Source: PALSA-505 sp036502085 (GTDB lineage Bacteria; Actinomycetota; Actinomycetes; Streptosporangiales; Streptosporangiaceae). Taken from it: a DNA stretch of 26,017 nt. The stretch covers positions 1 to 26,017 of the forward strand of contig DASXZD010000038.1 in the NCBI GenBank assembly GCA_036502085.1, read 5' to 3'. The notes beneath the pieces are model-generated. The model made no database searches. It worked only from the letters and a program-made list of their open reading frames with translations, and had not been told where the DNA came from. A program made the position numbers and the translations under genes. Below, one piece after another: positions 7,362 to 15,242 of the stretch (positions are counted from its first letter, which is position 1; the number at the start of each line of letters is the position of its first letter).

Positions 7362-7742
7362 ATGACCGGCGACCAGACGGCGCGGGTGGACAGCTGGATC
7401 TGGTCGGTGCGGCTGGCCAAGACCCGGTCGGCCGCGGCGGTCGCCTGCCGGGCCGGGCACGTCCGGATCAACGGGACGCGGGTCAAGCCCGCGCACATCA
7501 TCCGGGCCGGCGACGAGGTGCGGCTGCGCCAGGAGGGACGCGAGCGCATCGTGGTCGTGACGCGGGTCATCACCAAGCGCGTCGGGGCCCCGGTGGCCGC
7601 CGAGTGCTACATCGACAACAGCCCGCCTCCGCCGCCCCGCGAGGAGGCGGCCGCGGTGGCGGTCCGCGATCGCGGCGCCGGCCGGCCAACCAAGCGCGAC
7701 CGCCGCAGCCTGCAGAAGCTGCTCGGCCGGCCGACCCGCTGA
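7362..7742 (+). CDS. RNA-binding S4 domain protein (Hsp15-like)
   Basis: This 126-residue protein has an S4 RNA-binding domain at about 8-72: RVDSWIWSVRLAKTRSAAAVACRAGHVRING followed by VKPAHIIRAGDEVRL. This is the heat-shock protein 15 pattern. Hsp15 binds stalled 50S subunits carrying nascent chains. The C-terminal third is Pro-rich, then very basic (GAGRPTKRDRRSLQKLLGRP), consistent with RNA binding. The start follows a -10 box by 6 nt. Its last codons are followed by a weak hairpin shared with the convergent hydrolase gene. Confidence 0.9.
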   Translation: MTGDQTARVDSWIWSVRLAKTRSAAAVACRAGHVRINGTRVKPAHIIRAGDEVRLRQEGRERIVVVTRVITKRVGAPVAAECYIDNSPPPPPREEAAAVAVRDRGAGRPTKRDRRSLQKLLGRPTR

Positions 7743-7775
7743 GCCTGGCGCCCGGTACCAAAGACCCGCAGGCTC
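7741..7775. terminator. weak bidirectional terminator-like hairpin
   Basis: Seven-bp arms (GAGCCTG / CAGGCTC) enclose a 21-nt loop between the convergent S4 and hydrolase genes. It overlaps both stop codon regions and has no T-run, so termination strength is doubtful. Confidence 0.3.
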
Positions 7776-8481
7776 ATCGCTGTACAGTCGCCTCGGCGGC
7801 GAGATCGACGATCGCGCTGGCGACGGCGGCGGGCTCGACGATCATGTGCAGGTGCTCTCCGGACAGTTCCCTGACCGGCCAGCCGCGGTCGCGCGCCTCC
7901 CGGGCCGGGCCGAGGTAGCCCTCGGAGAACCTGAGGTAGGCGCACCGGCGTGACGGCCATCCCTCGGGGAGCGGCGGCAACTGCTCTGCGAAGAACGCCA
8001 GCGGCAGTGGCGTGGCCTCGCCGGCCACCTGCCGCTGAGCCTGCTCGTCGGGGAACAGCGCGGACACGACGTCGGCCGGCCACCATTGCGGCCAGGGCGG
8101 GACCATGCCCTCGTTGGCCAGGTCGCGCAGGGCCGGCAGGAACGCGGTGTCGGTCACCGTCGCGGGCCCTGACTGCGGCGGCAGGCCGGCATCGGCGAAC
8201 ACCACGGTCATGCCGCGAGCGGGGATGGCGTCGGCCAGGTAGGGGGCGAGCTCTCCGGCGCCGGAGTGGACGACCAGCACGACCTGGTCATCGGCGCAGT
8301 CGGGCAGTTGCGCGCAGGCCCGCCGCACGAGCCGCGGCGCGTACGGAGGCCCCCCGTCGGCGAAACCGGACAGCGAGGGGACGATGACCTGGTGACCCGC
8401 AGCCGCCAGCGCCGCCGCGGCCGGTACCCAGCTGGCCGGCCCCAGCACCGGCGAATGCACCAGCACGAAACACTCACCCAT
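7774..8481 (-). CDS. alpha/beta fold hydrolase
   Basis: This 235-residue protein has the opening CFVLVHSPVLGPASWVPAAA followed by AGHQVIVPSL, the first strands and oxyanion region of an alpha/beta hydrolase. The nucleophile elbow is VVHSGAG (Ser73), a variant of GxSxG in which the first Gly is Val. Catalytic His is probably in SGEHLHMI (His210 or His212). It is likely an esterase or related hydrolase; the substrate is unknown. The frame is open to 8694, but homology begins at the ATG at 8481, so that start is used. It is divergent from the truncated GNAT at 8570. Confidence 0.85.
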   Translation of the reverse strand: MGECFVLVHSPVLGPASWVPAAAALAAAGHQVIVPSLSGFADGGPPYAPRLVRRACAQLPDCADDQVVLVVHSGAGELAPYLADAIPARGMTVVFADAGLPPQSGPATVTDTAFLPALRDLANEGMVPPWPQWWPADVVSALFPDEQAQRQVAGEATPLPLAFFAEQLPPLPEGWPSRRCAYLRFSEGYLGPAREARDRGWPVRELSGEHLHMIVEPAAVASAIVDLAAEATVQR

Positions 8482-8569
8482 GCTTCCAGGGTGCCAGTCG
8501 CGTCCGGGCCAGCGCGGTCGATTCGATTCGCGTTCGGCGAAACACCGAAGCGTGCGGCATGCTGAAGAG

Positions 8570-8770
8570 ATGATCAGGCTGCGCGGTGCCCGGCCGCAGG
8601 ACGCGCAGGCGTGCGTGGACGCGCTGGCCGGCGAGCCGTACGTGGCCACGAGGGCGTTCTGGGAGCGCCGCGGGTTCCGGCAGATCGACTGCATCGACCC
8701 GCTGCCGGGCTGGCAGCCGGGGAACCCGGCCGCCGTCTACGTCGCCGCCATCACCGCCACGATCGCCTGA
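8570..8770 (+). pseudogene. GNAT acetyltransferase with a large internal in-frame deletion
   Basis: The 66 residues join a GNAT N-terminus (MIRLRGARPQDAQACVDALAG) directly to a GNAT C-terminus (EPYVATRAFWERRGFRQID, then DPLPGWQPGNPAAVYVAAI). In the family the two parts are separated by roughly 90-100 residues that hold the central sheet and the acetyl-CoA loop. Both parts look well preserved and in frame, so the deletion seems recent. The product cannot bind acetyl-CoA in the usual way and is probably non-functional. It sits 18 bp upstream of the methyltransferase gene. Confidence 0.7.
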
Positions 8771-8788
8771 CCCCAAAGAGAGATCGCG

Positions 8789-9565
8789 ATGGTGTCCGCC
8801 AGCTACGCCGATCCCCGGCTGGCCGCGGTCTACGACGCGCTGAACCCGCCGGGCCCGGACACCGGCTTCTACCTCGGCCTGGCCGGCCAGCCGGGCGAGC
8901 CGGCCCGAATCCTCGACCTGGGGTGCGGCACGGGCGCGCTGGCCTGCGAGCTTGCCGCCCGCGGACACCAGGTGACGGGCGCGGATCCGGCGGCCGCGAT
9001 GCTGGCCGTGGCCCGCGTCCGGCCCGGCGGCGGCCGGGTGCGCTGGATCGAGGCCGACAGCGCGGGCCTGCCCGCCGGGGACCGGTTCGACCTCATCGTG
9101 ATGACCGGCCACGTCTTCCAGATCTTCACCGGCGATCGCGAGGTCCGCGCGCTCCTGACTGACCTGCGCCAGCACCTGGCCCCCGGCGGCCGCCTCGCCT
9201 TCGAGACCAGGAATCCCGACGTGCGCGAGTGGGCGCACTGGAGCCCGCAGGAAACCCGGCGGCAGGTCAGGACCGGGGAGGTGACCGCCGACGTGCACTA
9301 CGACATCAGGTCGGTGCTCGGCGAACTGGTGACCTACGAGACCTGCTTTCGCTTCGCCGGCCAAGACGGCTCAGGCGACCAAGACGGCCAAGACGGCCAG
9401 GACGTGATCGTCATCCCCGAGACCCTGCGCTTCATGAGCCAGGAGCAGGTGGCTGACTTCCTGGCTGAGGCCGGCTACGGCCCAGTCACCTGGTACGGCG
9501 ACTGGGACCGGTCACCGGTTAGCCCGCAGAGCCCCGAGATCATCGCGGTAGCTAACAACCTGTAG
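8789..9565 (+). CDS. class I SAM-dependent methyltransferase
   Basis: This 258-residue protein has SAM motif I ILDLGCGTGALACELAARGH (41-60), the acidic GADP (64-67) and post-motif regions FDLIVMTGHVFQIF and LAPGGRLAFETRN. It is a small-molecule type class I methyltransferase of unknown substrate. An Asp/Gly/Gln-rich insert near residue 191 (GQDGSGDQDGQDGQD) is encoded by a 9-bp tandem repeat and probably forms a flexible loop. It could be co-transcribed with the deleted GNAT upstream. Its stop codon directly abuts the stop codon of the opposite-strand methyltransferase. Confidence 0.92.
   Translation: MVSASYADPRLAAVYDALNPPGPDTGFYLGLAGQPGEPARILDLGCGTGALACELAARGHQVTGADPAAAMLAVARVRPGGGRVRWIEADSAGLPAGDRFDLIVMTGHVFQIFTGDREVRALLTDLRQHLAPGGRLAFETRNPDVREWAHWSPQETRRQVRTGEVTADVHYDIRSVLGELVTYETCFRFAGQDGSGDQDGQDGQDVIVIPETLRFMSQEQVADFLAEAGYGPVTWYGDWDRSPVSPQSPEIIAVANNL
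9361..9405 (+). repeat. 9-bp tandem repeat inside the methyltransferase gene
   Basis: Five 9-bp units, three of them exactly CCAAGACGG and two diverged, follow each other in frame. They encode repeats of Gln-Asp-Gly. Because the unit is a multiple of 3, unit gain or loss would change only loop length. Confidence 0.75.
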
Positions 9566-10303
9566 CTAGCACCGGGCAACGATGATCATCCGCCGGTGCT
9601 CTGCCGTGAGCGCGGCCCCGTCCTCGCCGTAGCCGCTGACCTCGGTGAACCCCGACGCGAGCAGCCAGCCGTGCAGCTCGGGGAAGGTGAACAGCCGCAC
9701 GAAGTACGGGAACTGGCGGATCCGGCCGCCGCGGATGACGGTCCGGATGATGTTGCTGCGGCTGGTCAGCGGGTCCAGGTACTGCTGATCTACGACCAGG
9801 TCGCCGTTGCGCTTCTTCACGACGGCGGGCGTGTAGTACCGGGTCAGCCAGATGAGGTTGTTCAGCTCCATCGCCAGCCGGCCGCCCGGCCGCAGCGCGG
9901 CCGCGGCCTGCTCGAGTACCTGCCGGTTACCCGCGTCGTCGAAGTAGCCGAACGCCGTGTACCAGTTGACGATCCGGTCGAACCTCCGGCGCCACGGCAG
10001 CTCCCGCATGTCGCCCTGGACGTAATCCACCGTGACCCCGCGAGCTTGCGCGTCCTGCCGGGCCCGCCGCAGGAACACGGCGTTGGCATCCAGCCCGGTC
10101 ACGCGGCAGCCGCGCGCGGCGAGCCGGTTGGCGATGCGCCCGTGGCCGCAGGCCAGGTCCAGGACCTCCATGCCGGCCTCGAGCCCGGCCAGGCTCCAGA
10201 TCAGGTCGGTCTCGGCGTCGCTGCGCTCTTCCAGCCGCTCGGCGAAGAAGTACAGGTAGTCCGCGTCGAAAAGCCCCTCGGCGTCAAACCCCGGTTCGGT
10301 CAC
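9566..10303 (-). CDS. class I SAM-dependent methyltransferase
   Basis: This 245-residue protein has motif I EVLDLACGHGRIANRLAARG (46-65), GLDAN at about 69-73, VDYVQGDMREL, and FDRIVNWYTAFGYFDD in place of motif IV. The NWYTAFGYF pattern is common in small actinomycete methyltransferases of unknown substrate. It is not a close copy of the convergent methyltransferase. It starts with GTG at 10303; the upstream gap to the AraC gene is 106 bp and C-rich. The stop codons of the two convergent genes are adjacent with no base between them. Confidence 0.92.
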   Translation of the reverse strand: MTEPGFDAEGLFDADYLYFFAERLEERSDAETDLIWSLAGLEAGMEVLDLACGHGRIANRLAARGCRVTGLDANAVFLRRARQDAQARGVTVDYVQGDMRELPWRRRFDRIVNWYTAFGYFDDAGNRQVLEQAAAALRPGGRLAMELNNLIWLTRYYTPAVVKKRNGDLVVDQQYLDPLTSRSNIIRTVIRGGRIRQFPYFVRLFTFPELHGWLLASGFTEVSGYGEDGAALTAEHRRMIIVARC

Positions 10304-10409
10304 GCCATCATCATTCCCCGACCCGCCCCCTCTCCCTTTCGCGCGAGCACCGTGAGTCTGCTGGAACCGTTCGGGAAAATGCCTTCAATATTTGCGCGGA
10401 GGTACGATC

Positions 10410-10865
10410 GTGCGTGTGACCAGCAGATCCGCCTCGGCGCAGCGGCTGAGCGACCTCGCGCGGCTGCGCCGCGTCAAGGACAGGATCGACCGGGAGTACG
10501 CGCAGCCGCTGGACGTCGAGGCACTCGCCCGCGGCGCGCACATGTCGGCCGGGCACCTCAGCCGCGAGTTCAAGCTCGCCTACGGCGAGTCGCCGTACAG
10601 CTACCTGATGACGCGACGGATCGAGCGGGCGATGGCGCTGCTGCGCCGGGGAGACCTCAGCGTCACTGAGGTCTGCTTCGCGGTCGGCTGCTCGTCGCTG
10701 GGCACCTTCAGCACCCGCTTCGCCGAGCTGGCCGGCATGCCGCCCAGCACCTACCGCAGCCAGGCCGCCCGCGCGACGGCGGGGATGCCGCCGTGCGTGG
10801 CAAAGCAGGTGACCAGACCGGTCAGGAATCGAGAAGCGCAGGTCATCGAGGCGCAGCTAACCTGA
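10410..10865 (+). CDS. AraC family transcriptional regulator (short)
   Basis: This 151-residue protein consists mainly of the AraC/XylS DNA-binding domain. Two helix-turn-helix units are visible: LDVEALARGAHMSAGHLSREFK and LSVTEVCFAVGCSSLGTFSTRF, followed by GMPPSTYR. There is no separate ligand-binding domain. The start is taken as GTG 10410 because GGAGGT (10398-10403) lies 6 nt upstream; a TTG at 10392 is also in frame. Five bp separate it from the VOC gene downstream, a pairing seen often in actinomycetes, so it probably controls that gene. Confidence 0.9.
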   Translation: MRVTSRSASAQRLSDLARLRRVKDRIDREYAQPLDVEALARGAHMSAGHLSREFKLAYGESPYSYLMTRRIERAMALLRRGDLSVTEVCFAVGCSSLGTFSTRFAELAGMPPSTYRSQAARATAGMPPCVAKQVTRPVRNREAQVIEAQLT

Positions 10866-10870
10866 CCGGC

Positions 10871-11281
10871 ATGGACATCACCATTCACGCGAGCTTTCTC
10901 CCGCACGACGACCCGGACGCCTCCCTGGCCTTCTATCGTGACGTCCTCGGCTTCGAGGTCCGCAACGATGTCGGTCAGGGCAAGATGCGCTGGATCACGG
11001 TCGGCCCGGTCGGCCAGCCCGGCACGTCCATCCTGCTGGCGCCGCCGGCCGCTGACCCCGGCGTCACCGACGACGAGCGCCGTATGATCGCCGAGATGAT
11101 GGCCAAGGGCACCTACGGCTGGATCCTGCTGGCCAGCAAGGATCTCGACGAGACCTTCGAGCGGCTGCAGGCCAGCGACGCCGAGGTCGTCCAGGAGCCG
11201 GTCGAGCAGCCGTACGGCATTCGGGACTGCGCCTTCCGCGACCCCGCGGGCAACCTGGTCCGCGTCCAGGAACTGCGCTGA
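10871..11281 (+). CDS. VOC family (glyoxalase/bleomycin resistance-like) protein
   Basis: This 136-residue protein has the paired beta-alpha-beta-beta-beta modules of the vicinal oxygen chelate fold. The first is DPDASLAFYRDVLGFEVRNDVG (15-36), and the second ends with YGIRDCAFRDPAGNLVRVQE (about 115-134), which carries the usual metal-site Glu. Members include glyoxalases, dioxygenases and resistance proteins; the role here is unknown. It forms an operon with the upstream AraC-type regulator. Confidence 0.92.
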   Translation: MDITIHASFLPHDDPDASLAFYRDVLGFEVRNDVGQGKMRWITVGPVGQPGTSILLAPPAADPGVTDDERRMIAEMMAKGTYGWILLASKDLDETFERLQASDAEVVQEPVEQPYGIRDCAFRDPAGNLVRVQELR

Positions 11282-11361
11282 GCCGTCCGGCGACCGCAGC
11301 CATGTGCACAGTCGCGTACCGTGAGGCGCTAACCCGACAGGCCGCCGGAAAGGACGATCGG

Positions 11362-12276
11362 ATGCGAGCGCTGCAGTTCACGGAGTACGGCGGGCCCGAG
11401 GTCCTCAGCTGGGCCGATGCTCCCGATCCGCACGCGGGCCCGGGGCAGGTCCGGATCGCCGTGCGGGGGGCCAGCGTGAACCCGATCGACTGGAAGATAT
11501 TCAGCGGGGCCATGTCGGGGGGCATGTCCGGCGGCCAGCCGCTGTCCGGCCCGGGCTACCTCGGATACGACGCGGCAGGCGTGGTGGACGAGGTCGGCGA
11601 GGGGGCCGCTGGGGTAGCCGTGGGCGATGAGGTGTTCGGCTGCGGCCGGGACACGCAGGCGGAGTACGCCGTGCTCGACTCGTGGGCGGCCAGGCCAGCG
11701 TCCGTCGATTGGCCGGTGGCGGCCGCGGCCGGCGTGTCCGGTGAGACGGCCGAGCGCGGCCTGCGGCTGCTCGGCGTCACGGCCGGCGACACGATCTTCG
11801 CCGACGGCGGCGCGGGCGGCGTGGGGGCGATGGCCGTGCAGATGGCGGTGGCCAGGGGGGCGCGGGTGATCGCCTCGGCGAGCGAGGCCAACCATGACTA
11901 CCTGCGGGAGATCGGGGCGACCCCCGTGCTGTACGGCACGGGGGTGGCCGGCCGCGTGCTGGCCGCGGCCGGCGGCCAGGTCGACGCGGTCTTCGACATC
12001 GCCGGCAAGACCCCGATCGGGGACCTGATCAGCCTGGTCTCCGAGCCGTCCCAGGTGCTGACCATCGCCAACTTCACGGCCGGCGCAGCGGGCGCCAGGG
12101 TGACCAGCGGCGGCGCGGACAGCAGGACCACCGAGGCCCTCGCGGAGGTGGCCGGGCTGCTGGCCCGGGGCAAGCTGGCGATCACGGTGCAGACGTTCGG
12201 GTTCGACCGCGCCGCCGAGGTCTACCGCATCAGCCAGGCCGGCCACGTCCGCGGGAAGCTCGTCTTCATCCGCTGA
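11362..12276 (+). CDS. NADP-dependent quinone-oxidoreductase-like protein (MDR, zinc-independent)
   Basis: This 304-residue medium-chain dehydrogenase/reductase has the N-terminal MRALQFTEYGGPEVLSW and RGASVNPIDWKIFSG typical of quinone oxidoreductases. The nucleotide-binding motif is FADGGAGGVGAMAVQMAVARGA (146-167). The C-terminal EVYRISQAGHVRGKLVF matches the family end. Structural and catalytic zinc Cys clusters are absent. It probably reduces an activated alkene or quinone with NADPH. The ATG at 11362 follows AAAGGA by 8 nt; an upstream in-frame ATG at 11302 adds residues unlike the family. Confidence 0.92.
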   Translation: MRALQFTEYGGPEVLSWADAPDPHAGPGQVRIAVRGASVNPIDWKIFSGAMSGGMSGGQPLSGPGYLGYDAAGVVDEVGEGAAGVAVGDEVFGCGRDTQAEYAVLDSWAARPASVDWPVAAAAGVSGETAERGLRLLGVTAGDTIFADGGAGGVGAMAVQMAVARGARVIASASEANHDYLREIGATPVLYGTGVAGRVLAAAGGQVDAVFDIAGKTPIGDLISLVSEPSQVLTIANFTAGAAGARVTSGGADSRTTEALAEVAGLLARGKLAITVQTFGFDRAAEVYRISQAGHVRGKLVFIR

Positions 12277-12381
12277 GGGGGGCCGGAAAGAACGTCAACT
12301 TCGAGCGCTCCAGCGGGCCGGAGCGTCGTCACGAGGGATTTGGAGTTGCCCGGTGCTGTGAGCCTGCGATTGGGTTGGGTC

Positions 12382-12921
12382 ATGAGCAACATGTGGATCA
12401 CCCCCGAGGATGACCCCAGGACGTACGGGAATCCCGACGGCGAAAAGGAGACCTACCGGGAGTACCTCGGCAACTACCGGCTGACCCTCGAGATGAAGTG
12501 CGAGGGACTGGACGCCGACCAGCTCGCCCGGCGCTCGGTGCCGCCTAGCTCCCTGAGTCTGCTCGGCCTGGTCCGTCACCTGGCACAGGTAGAGAACCAC
12601 TGGTTCCAGCGCGTGCTGCAAGGACGGACTGACGCGCCGCGGCTGTACAAGCGCGAGGACGACCTGGACTGGGATTTCAGCGGCGCCATCGCGGATCCCG
12701 ACGTCGTCAAGGACGCCTTCACCACCTGGAAGGCCGAGATCGCCGGGGCGGACGAATGGTTCGACACCTTCCCCGAAGACGACCTCGGCCGCCAGGTACC
12801 GATCGATGACGGCAGCGTCTCCGTCAGGGACGTGATCGTCCACGTGATCGAGGAATACGCCCGGCACGCCGGTCACGCCGACCTGCTGCGCGAGTGCATC
12901 GACGGCCGCACCGGCCAGTAG
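12382..12921 (+). CDS. DinB family protein (DUF664)
   Basis: This 179-residue four-helix-bundle protein resembles the DinB/DUF664 metal-binding family, which includes thiol-dependent enzymes such as mycothiol-dependent isomerases and transferases. Likely metal-ligand histidines are in LLGLVRHLAQVENHWFQRV and in VIVHVIEEYARHAGHADLLRE, two of the three usual sites. The start at 12382 (MSNMWITPED) is chosen by homology; there is no good ribosome-binding site and the frame is open up to a TTG at 12340. It is related to, but diverged from, the second DinB protein at 14383-14925. Confidence 0.9.
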   Translation: MSNMWITPEDDPRTYGNPDGEKETYREYLGNYRLTLEMKCEGLDADQLARRSVPPSSLSLLGLVRHLAQVENHWFQRVLQGRTDAPRLYKREDDLDWDFSGAIADPDVVKDAFTTWKAEIAGADEWFDTFPEDDLGRQVPIDDGSVSVRDVIVHVIEEYARHAGHADLLRECIDGRTGQ

Positions 12922-13035
12922 CCAGCCGGGGTGCCGCGAGGATTATGCGGCTCCTGCGAGACTAGGGCTGACGTGCTCGCCCGAAGCGGCCGCGGATTTC
13001 CGCGCTGCGCCGCGGACTGACCGGGAGGCTGCCCG

Positions 13036-14331
13036 ATGGGACCGACCGCGACGCTGTCCGCTGCGCGGACGCCGACGCCGACGCCCGGGCACGAGCCGCC
13101 GGAGCTGCGGGCACGCCGCCTGGCCGCCGCGCGGCGGCGGGCTACCGCGCTGCTCGCCGGGGTCACGGTCCTGTTCGTGGCCGTGACCGCGGCCGGTGCG
13201 CGCGGGACATTCCCCGGCTACCTGCAGGCCGCCGCGGAGGCGGCCATGGTCGGCGGCGTGGCCGACTGGTTCGCCGTGACGGCCCTGTTCCGCCGCCCGC
13301 TGGGCCTGCCGATCCCGCACACCGCGCTGCTCGCCGAGCGGAAGGATCAGTTCGCCGCCACCCTCGGTCAGTTCGTCCAGGAAAATTTTCTGACCGCCGA
13401 TGTCCTGGCCGAGCGGATCCGTGCCACCCGGCTCGCCCCCCGGCTGGCCGCGTGGCTGGCCGACCCGGCCAGTGCCGCAGGCTTTGCCGGCCACGCCGCG
13501 GATCTGGTGGTCGCGCTGGCCGAGACGCTGCGCGATGAGGATGTCCAGCGCGTGCTCACCGCCGAGCTGACCCGGGCGGCCGACACCGTCGAGGTGGCGC
13601 CGCTGGCCGGTCGGGCCCTGCGGGTCATCCTCGCGGGAGGTCACCACACCGGGCTGTTCAACACGATCGTGTCCGGTGCCGATCACTATCTCACCGATCA
13701 TTACGGGGAGCTTCGCGAGCAGTTCGAGATCGAAGCACCCCGCTGGATGCCCGAGGCAGCGTACCGGCGGGTCTTCGAGCGCCTGTTCACCCGGCTGCGC
13801 CGCCGGCTGGCGGCCATGGCCGCCAATCCCGACGACCAGGCCCGGCATCAGTTCGAGAAGTGGATCGCCGGGCTCCCTGACCGCCTGGAGACATCCCCGG
13901 AGCTGCGCGAGCGCGGGGAGCGCTTCAAGCACGACGTGCTGGGCAGCGCCGGGCTGCGGAACTGGTCCTCGTCGCTGTGGAAGAGCGCCAAGGAGACGCT
14001 GCGGACCCAGGCCGCCGACCCGGACTCTGAGCTGCGCCGCCGACTCGCCGAGGCGCTGACGGCGGCGGGCCGGCGCCTGGAGTCAGACCGCCTGCTCCAG
14101 GAGAGCCTCGAGCGGGTGGTCGAGTCGGGTGCCAGGGCGCTCGCCGACCAGTTCCACGACGAACTCGCCGGTCTGGTCACCGCGACCATCCAGCGGTGGG
14201 ACGCCGCGGAGACCTCTAGCCAGCTGGAGCTGCTGCTCGGCCGCGATCTGCAGTTCATCCGCATCAACGGCACGGTCGTCGGGGCCGGCGTGGGCCTGGC
14301 CCTGCACGCCATCGCTCTAGCCCTGACGTGA
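13036..14331 (+). CDS. DUF445 family membrane-associated protein
   Basis: This 431-residue protein has a Pro-rich cytoplasmic start, a membrane helix at about 36-54 (ATALLAGVTVLFVAVTAAG) and the DUF445 hallmark AAAEAAMVGGVADWFAVTALFRRPLGLPIPHTALL (67-101). A long helical domain of about 300 residues follows, then a second hydrophobic helix at the C-terminus (VVGAGVGLALHAIALAL). The family (E. coli YjiN type) is uncharacterised. GGGAGG lies 7 nt before the ATG. A strong hairpin terminator follows 6 bp after the stop codon. Confidence 0.93.
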   Translation: MGPTATLSAARTPTPTPGHEPPELRARRLAAARRRATALLAGVTVLFVAVTAAGARGTFPGYLQAAAEAAMVGGVADWFAVTALFRRPLGLPIPHTALLAERKDQFAATLGQFVQENFLTADVLAERIRATRLAPRLAAWLADPASAAGFAGHAADLVVALAETLRDEDVQRVLTAELTRAADTVEVAPLAGRALRVILAGGHHTGLFNTIVSGADHYLTDHYGELREQFEIEAPRWMPEAAYRRVFERLFTRLRRRLAAMAANPDDQARHQFEKWIAGLPDRLETSPELRERGERFKHDVLGSAGLRNWSSSLWKSAKETLRTQAADPDSELRRRLAEALTAAGRRLESDRLLQESLERVVESGARALADQFHDELAGLVTATIQRWDAAETSSQLELLLGRDLQFIRINGTVVGAGVGLALHAIALALT

Positions 14332-14336
14332 CGGCG

Positions 14337-14374
14337 CCTTTGCCGGCCCGGCCTGGCGGACGGGCCGGCAAAGG
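14337..14374. terminator. bidirectional hairpin terminator
   Basis: Perfect 14-bp arms (CCTTTGCCGGCCCG and its reverse complement) flank a 10-nt loop, between the convergent DUF445 and DinB genes. The A/T steps at the stem base give a short T or A tract on each side. Confidence 0.75.
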
Positions 14375-14382
14375 CTCGAACG

Positions 14383-14925
14383 TTACCTGCCGCGCGTGCC
14401 GTCCGCGAGTTCCCTGAGGATGTCGATGTGGCCGTTATGCCGGGCCGTCTCTTCGACCAGGTGAAGCAGGATCCAGCGCAGCGTGACCGGCTCGGCCCGC
14501 CAGCCCAGGTCGCCCCGGGACGGTGTGTCCAGGTCAAGGGAGGCCACGAGGTCACGATGCCGTGCGCAGGCCGCCCGGTACTCGGCCAGCAACTGGGTGA
14601 GCGGCACCGTGACGGCGATGCGGAACTCGCGATCGGGATCGTCATCGGTCCACGGTGCGTCGATCTTGCCGCCCAGGAGCGTTTTCTCGATCCACGAGCT
14701 CTCGACCCAGCGCAGGTGGCTGACCAGCCCGGAAATCGTCATCAACGGGGAGCCGGGCAGCGGCGCGCGGCGGGCACCGGAGTCCGACAAGTCCGCGCAC
14801 TTGGCGTGCACGGTGTCACGGGCGTAGTCCAGGAGCGTGGTCAGGGTCGTGCGCTCGTCCCAGCTCGCCGGGACGTCATCTGTCCGGCCGGCCGAGATCG
14901 ACTGTGAAGCTGACTGCGAGGTCAT
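14383..14925 (-). CDS. DinB family protein (DUF664)
   Basis: This 180-residue DinB/DUF664 protein has likely metal-ligand histidines in LVSHLRWVESSWIEKTLLGG and LLHLVEETARHNGHIDILRELADG. The W-E-R-T-T-L style opening (SWDERTTLTTLLDYARDTVHAKC) is typical of the family. The frame is open to 15087, but AGAGGA lies 5 nt upstream of the ATG at 14925 and the extra N-terminus is not conserved. It is the second DUF664 protein within 2 kb, in opposite orientation to the first. Its function is unknown; thiol-dependent detoxification is the usual proposal for the family. Confidence 0.9.
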   Translation of the reverse strand: MTSQSASQSISAGRTDDVPASWDERTTLTTLLDYARDTVHAKCADLSDSGARRAPLPGSPLMTISGLVSHLRWVESSWIEKTLLGGKIDAPWTDDDPDREFRIAVTVPLTQLLAEYRAACARHRDLVASLDLDTPSRGDLGWRAEPVTLRWILLHLVEETARHNGHIDILRELADGTRGR

Positions 14926-15242
14926 GTCATTCCTCTGCTGAGCAGAGGCGCGACCGGGACTGCTATCGGCCAGTCTCCGGAGGCGCCTGATGATGAGCGG
15001 ACATCGCGCCTCCCTTCCGGTCTGCTGCGCCGCGCGGTGCGGCGACCTGCCGAGGCTAACCCGTCTGGCCCTGGCCAGACAACGCAATTAGTCCATGAGA
15101 GGTACGCCCAGGATCGCGGCAGGTCCACCAGGAGGACGCAGGCTGGGGCGGCCGGTGGGCGCTGGGAGCGGATACTTTCTGGCACTGTGGATGAGTGTGT
15201 CGTAGGTGTCATGGGTGCGGGTGACGGTGATGCCGAGTGAGC
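14926..15242. other. gene-poor debris with possible 3' end of a lost minus-strand gene
   Basis: From about 15236 down to a stop at 15088, one minus-strand frame reads plausibly as a protein C-terminus (GITVTRTHDTYDTLIHSARK, ending in AAILGVPLMD) with mostly G/C third positions. I do not recognise it. It joins, in a different frame, to the radical SAM fragment on its upstream side and is followed by a terminator-like palindrome. No intact gene is seen here. Confidence 0.35.
15063..15080. terminator. palindromic hairpin, 8-bp arms, terminator-like
   Basis: GTCTGGCC-CT-GGCCAGAC is a perfect inverted repeat. It lies 7 bp beyond the stop (15088) of the minus-strand remnant frame, which is where a terminator of that lost gene would be expected. 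It has no T-run. Confidence 0.4.

Noticed and set aside
11329..12246. Minus-strand open frame of 305 codons opposite the quinone oxidoreductase
   Set aside because: It is a shadow frame rich in Arg, His and Pro without motifs.
12306..12325. CGCTCC/GGAGCG hairpin after the quinone oxidoreductase
   Set aside because: The 6-bp arms with an 8-nt loop and no T-run are too weak in such GC-rich DNA to call a terminator.
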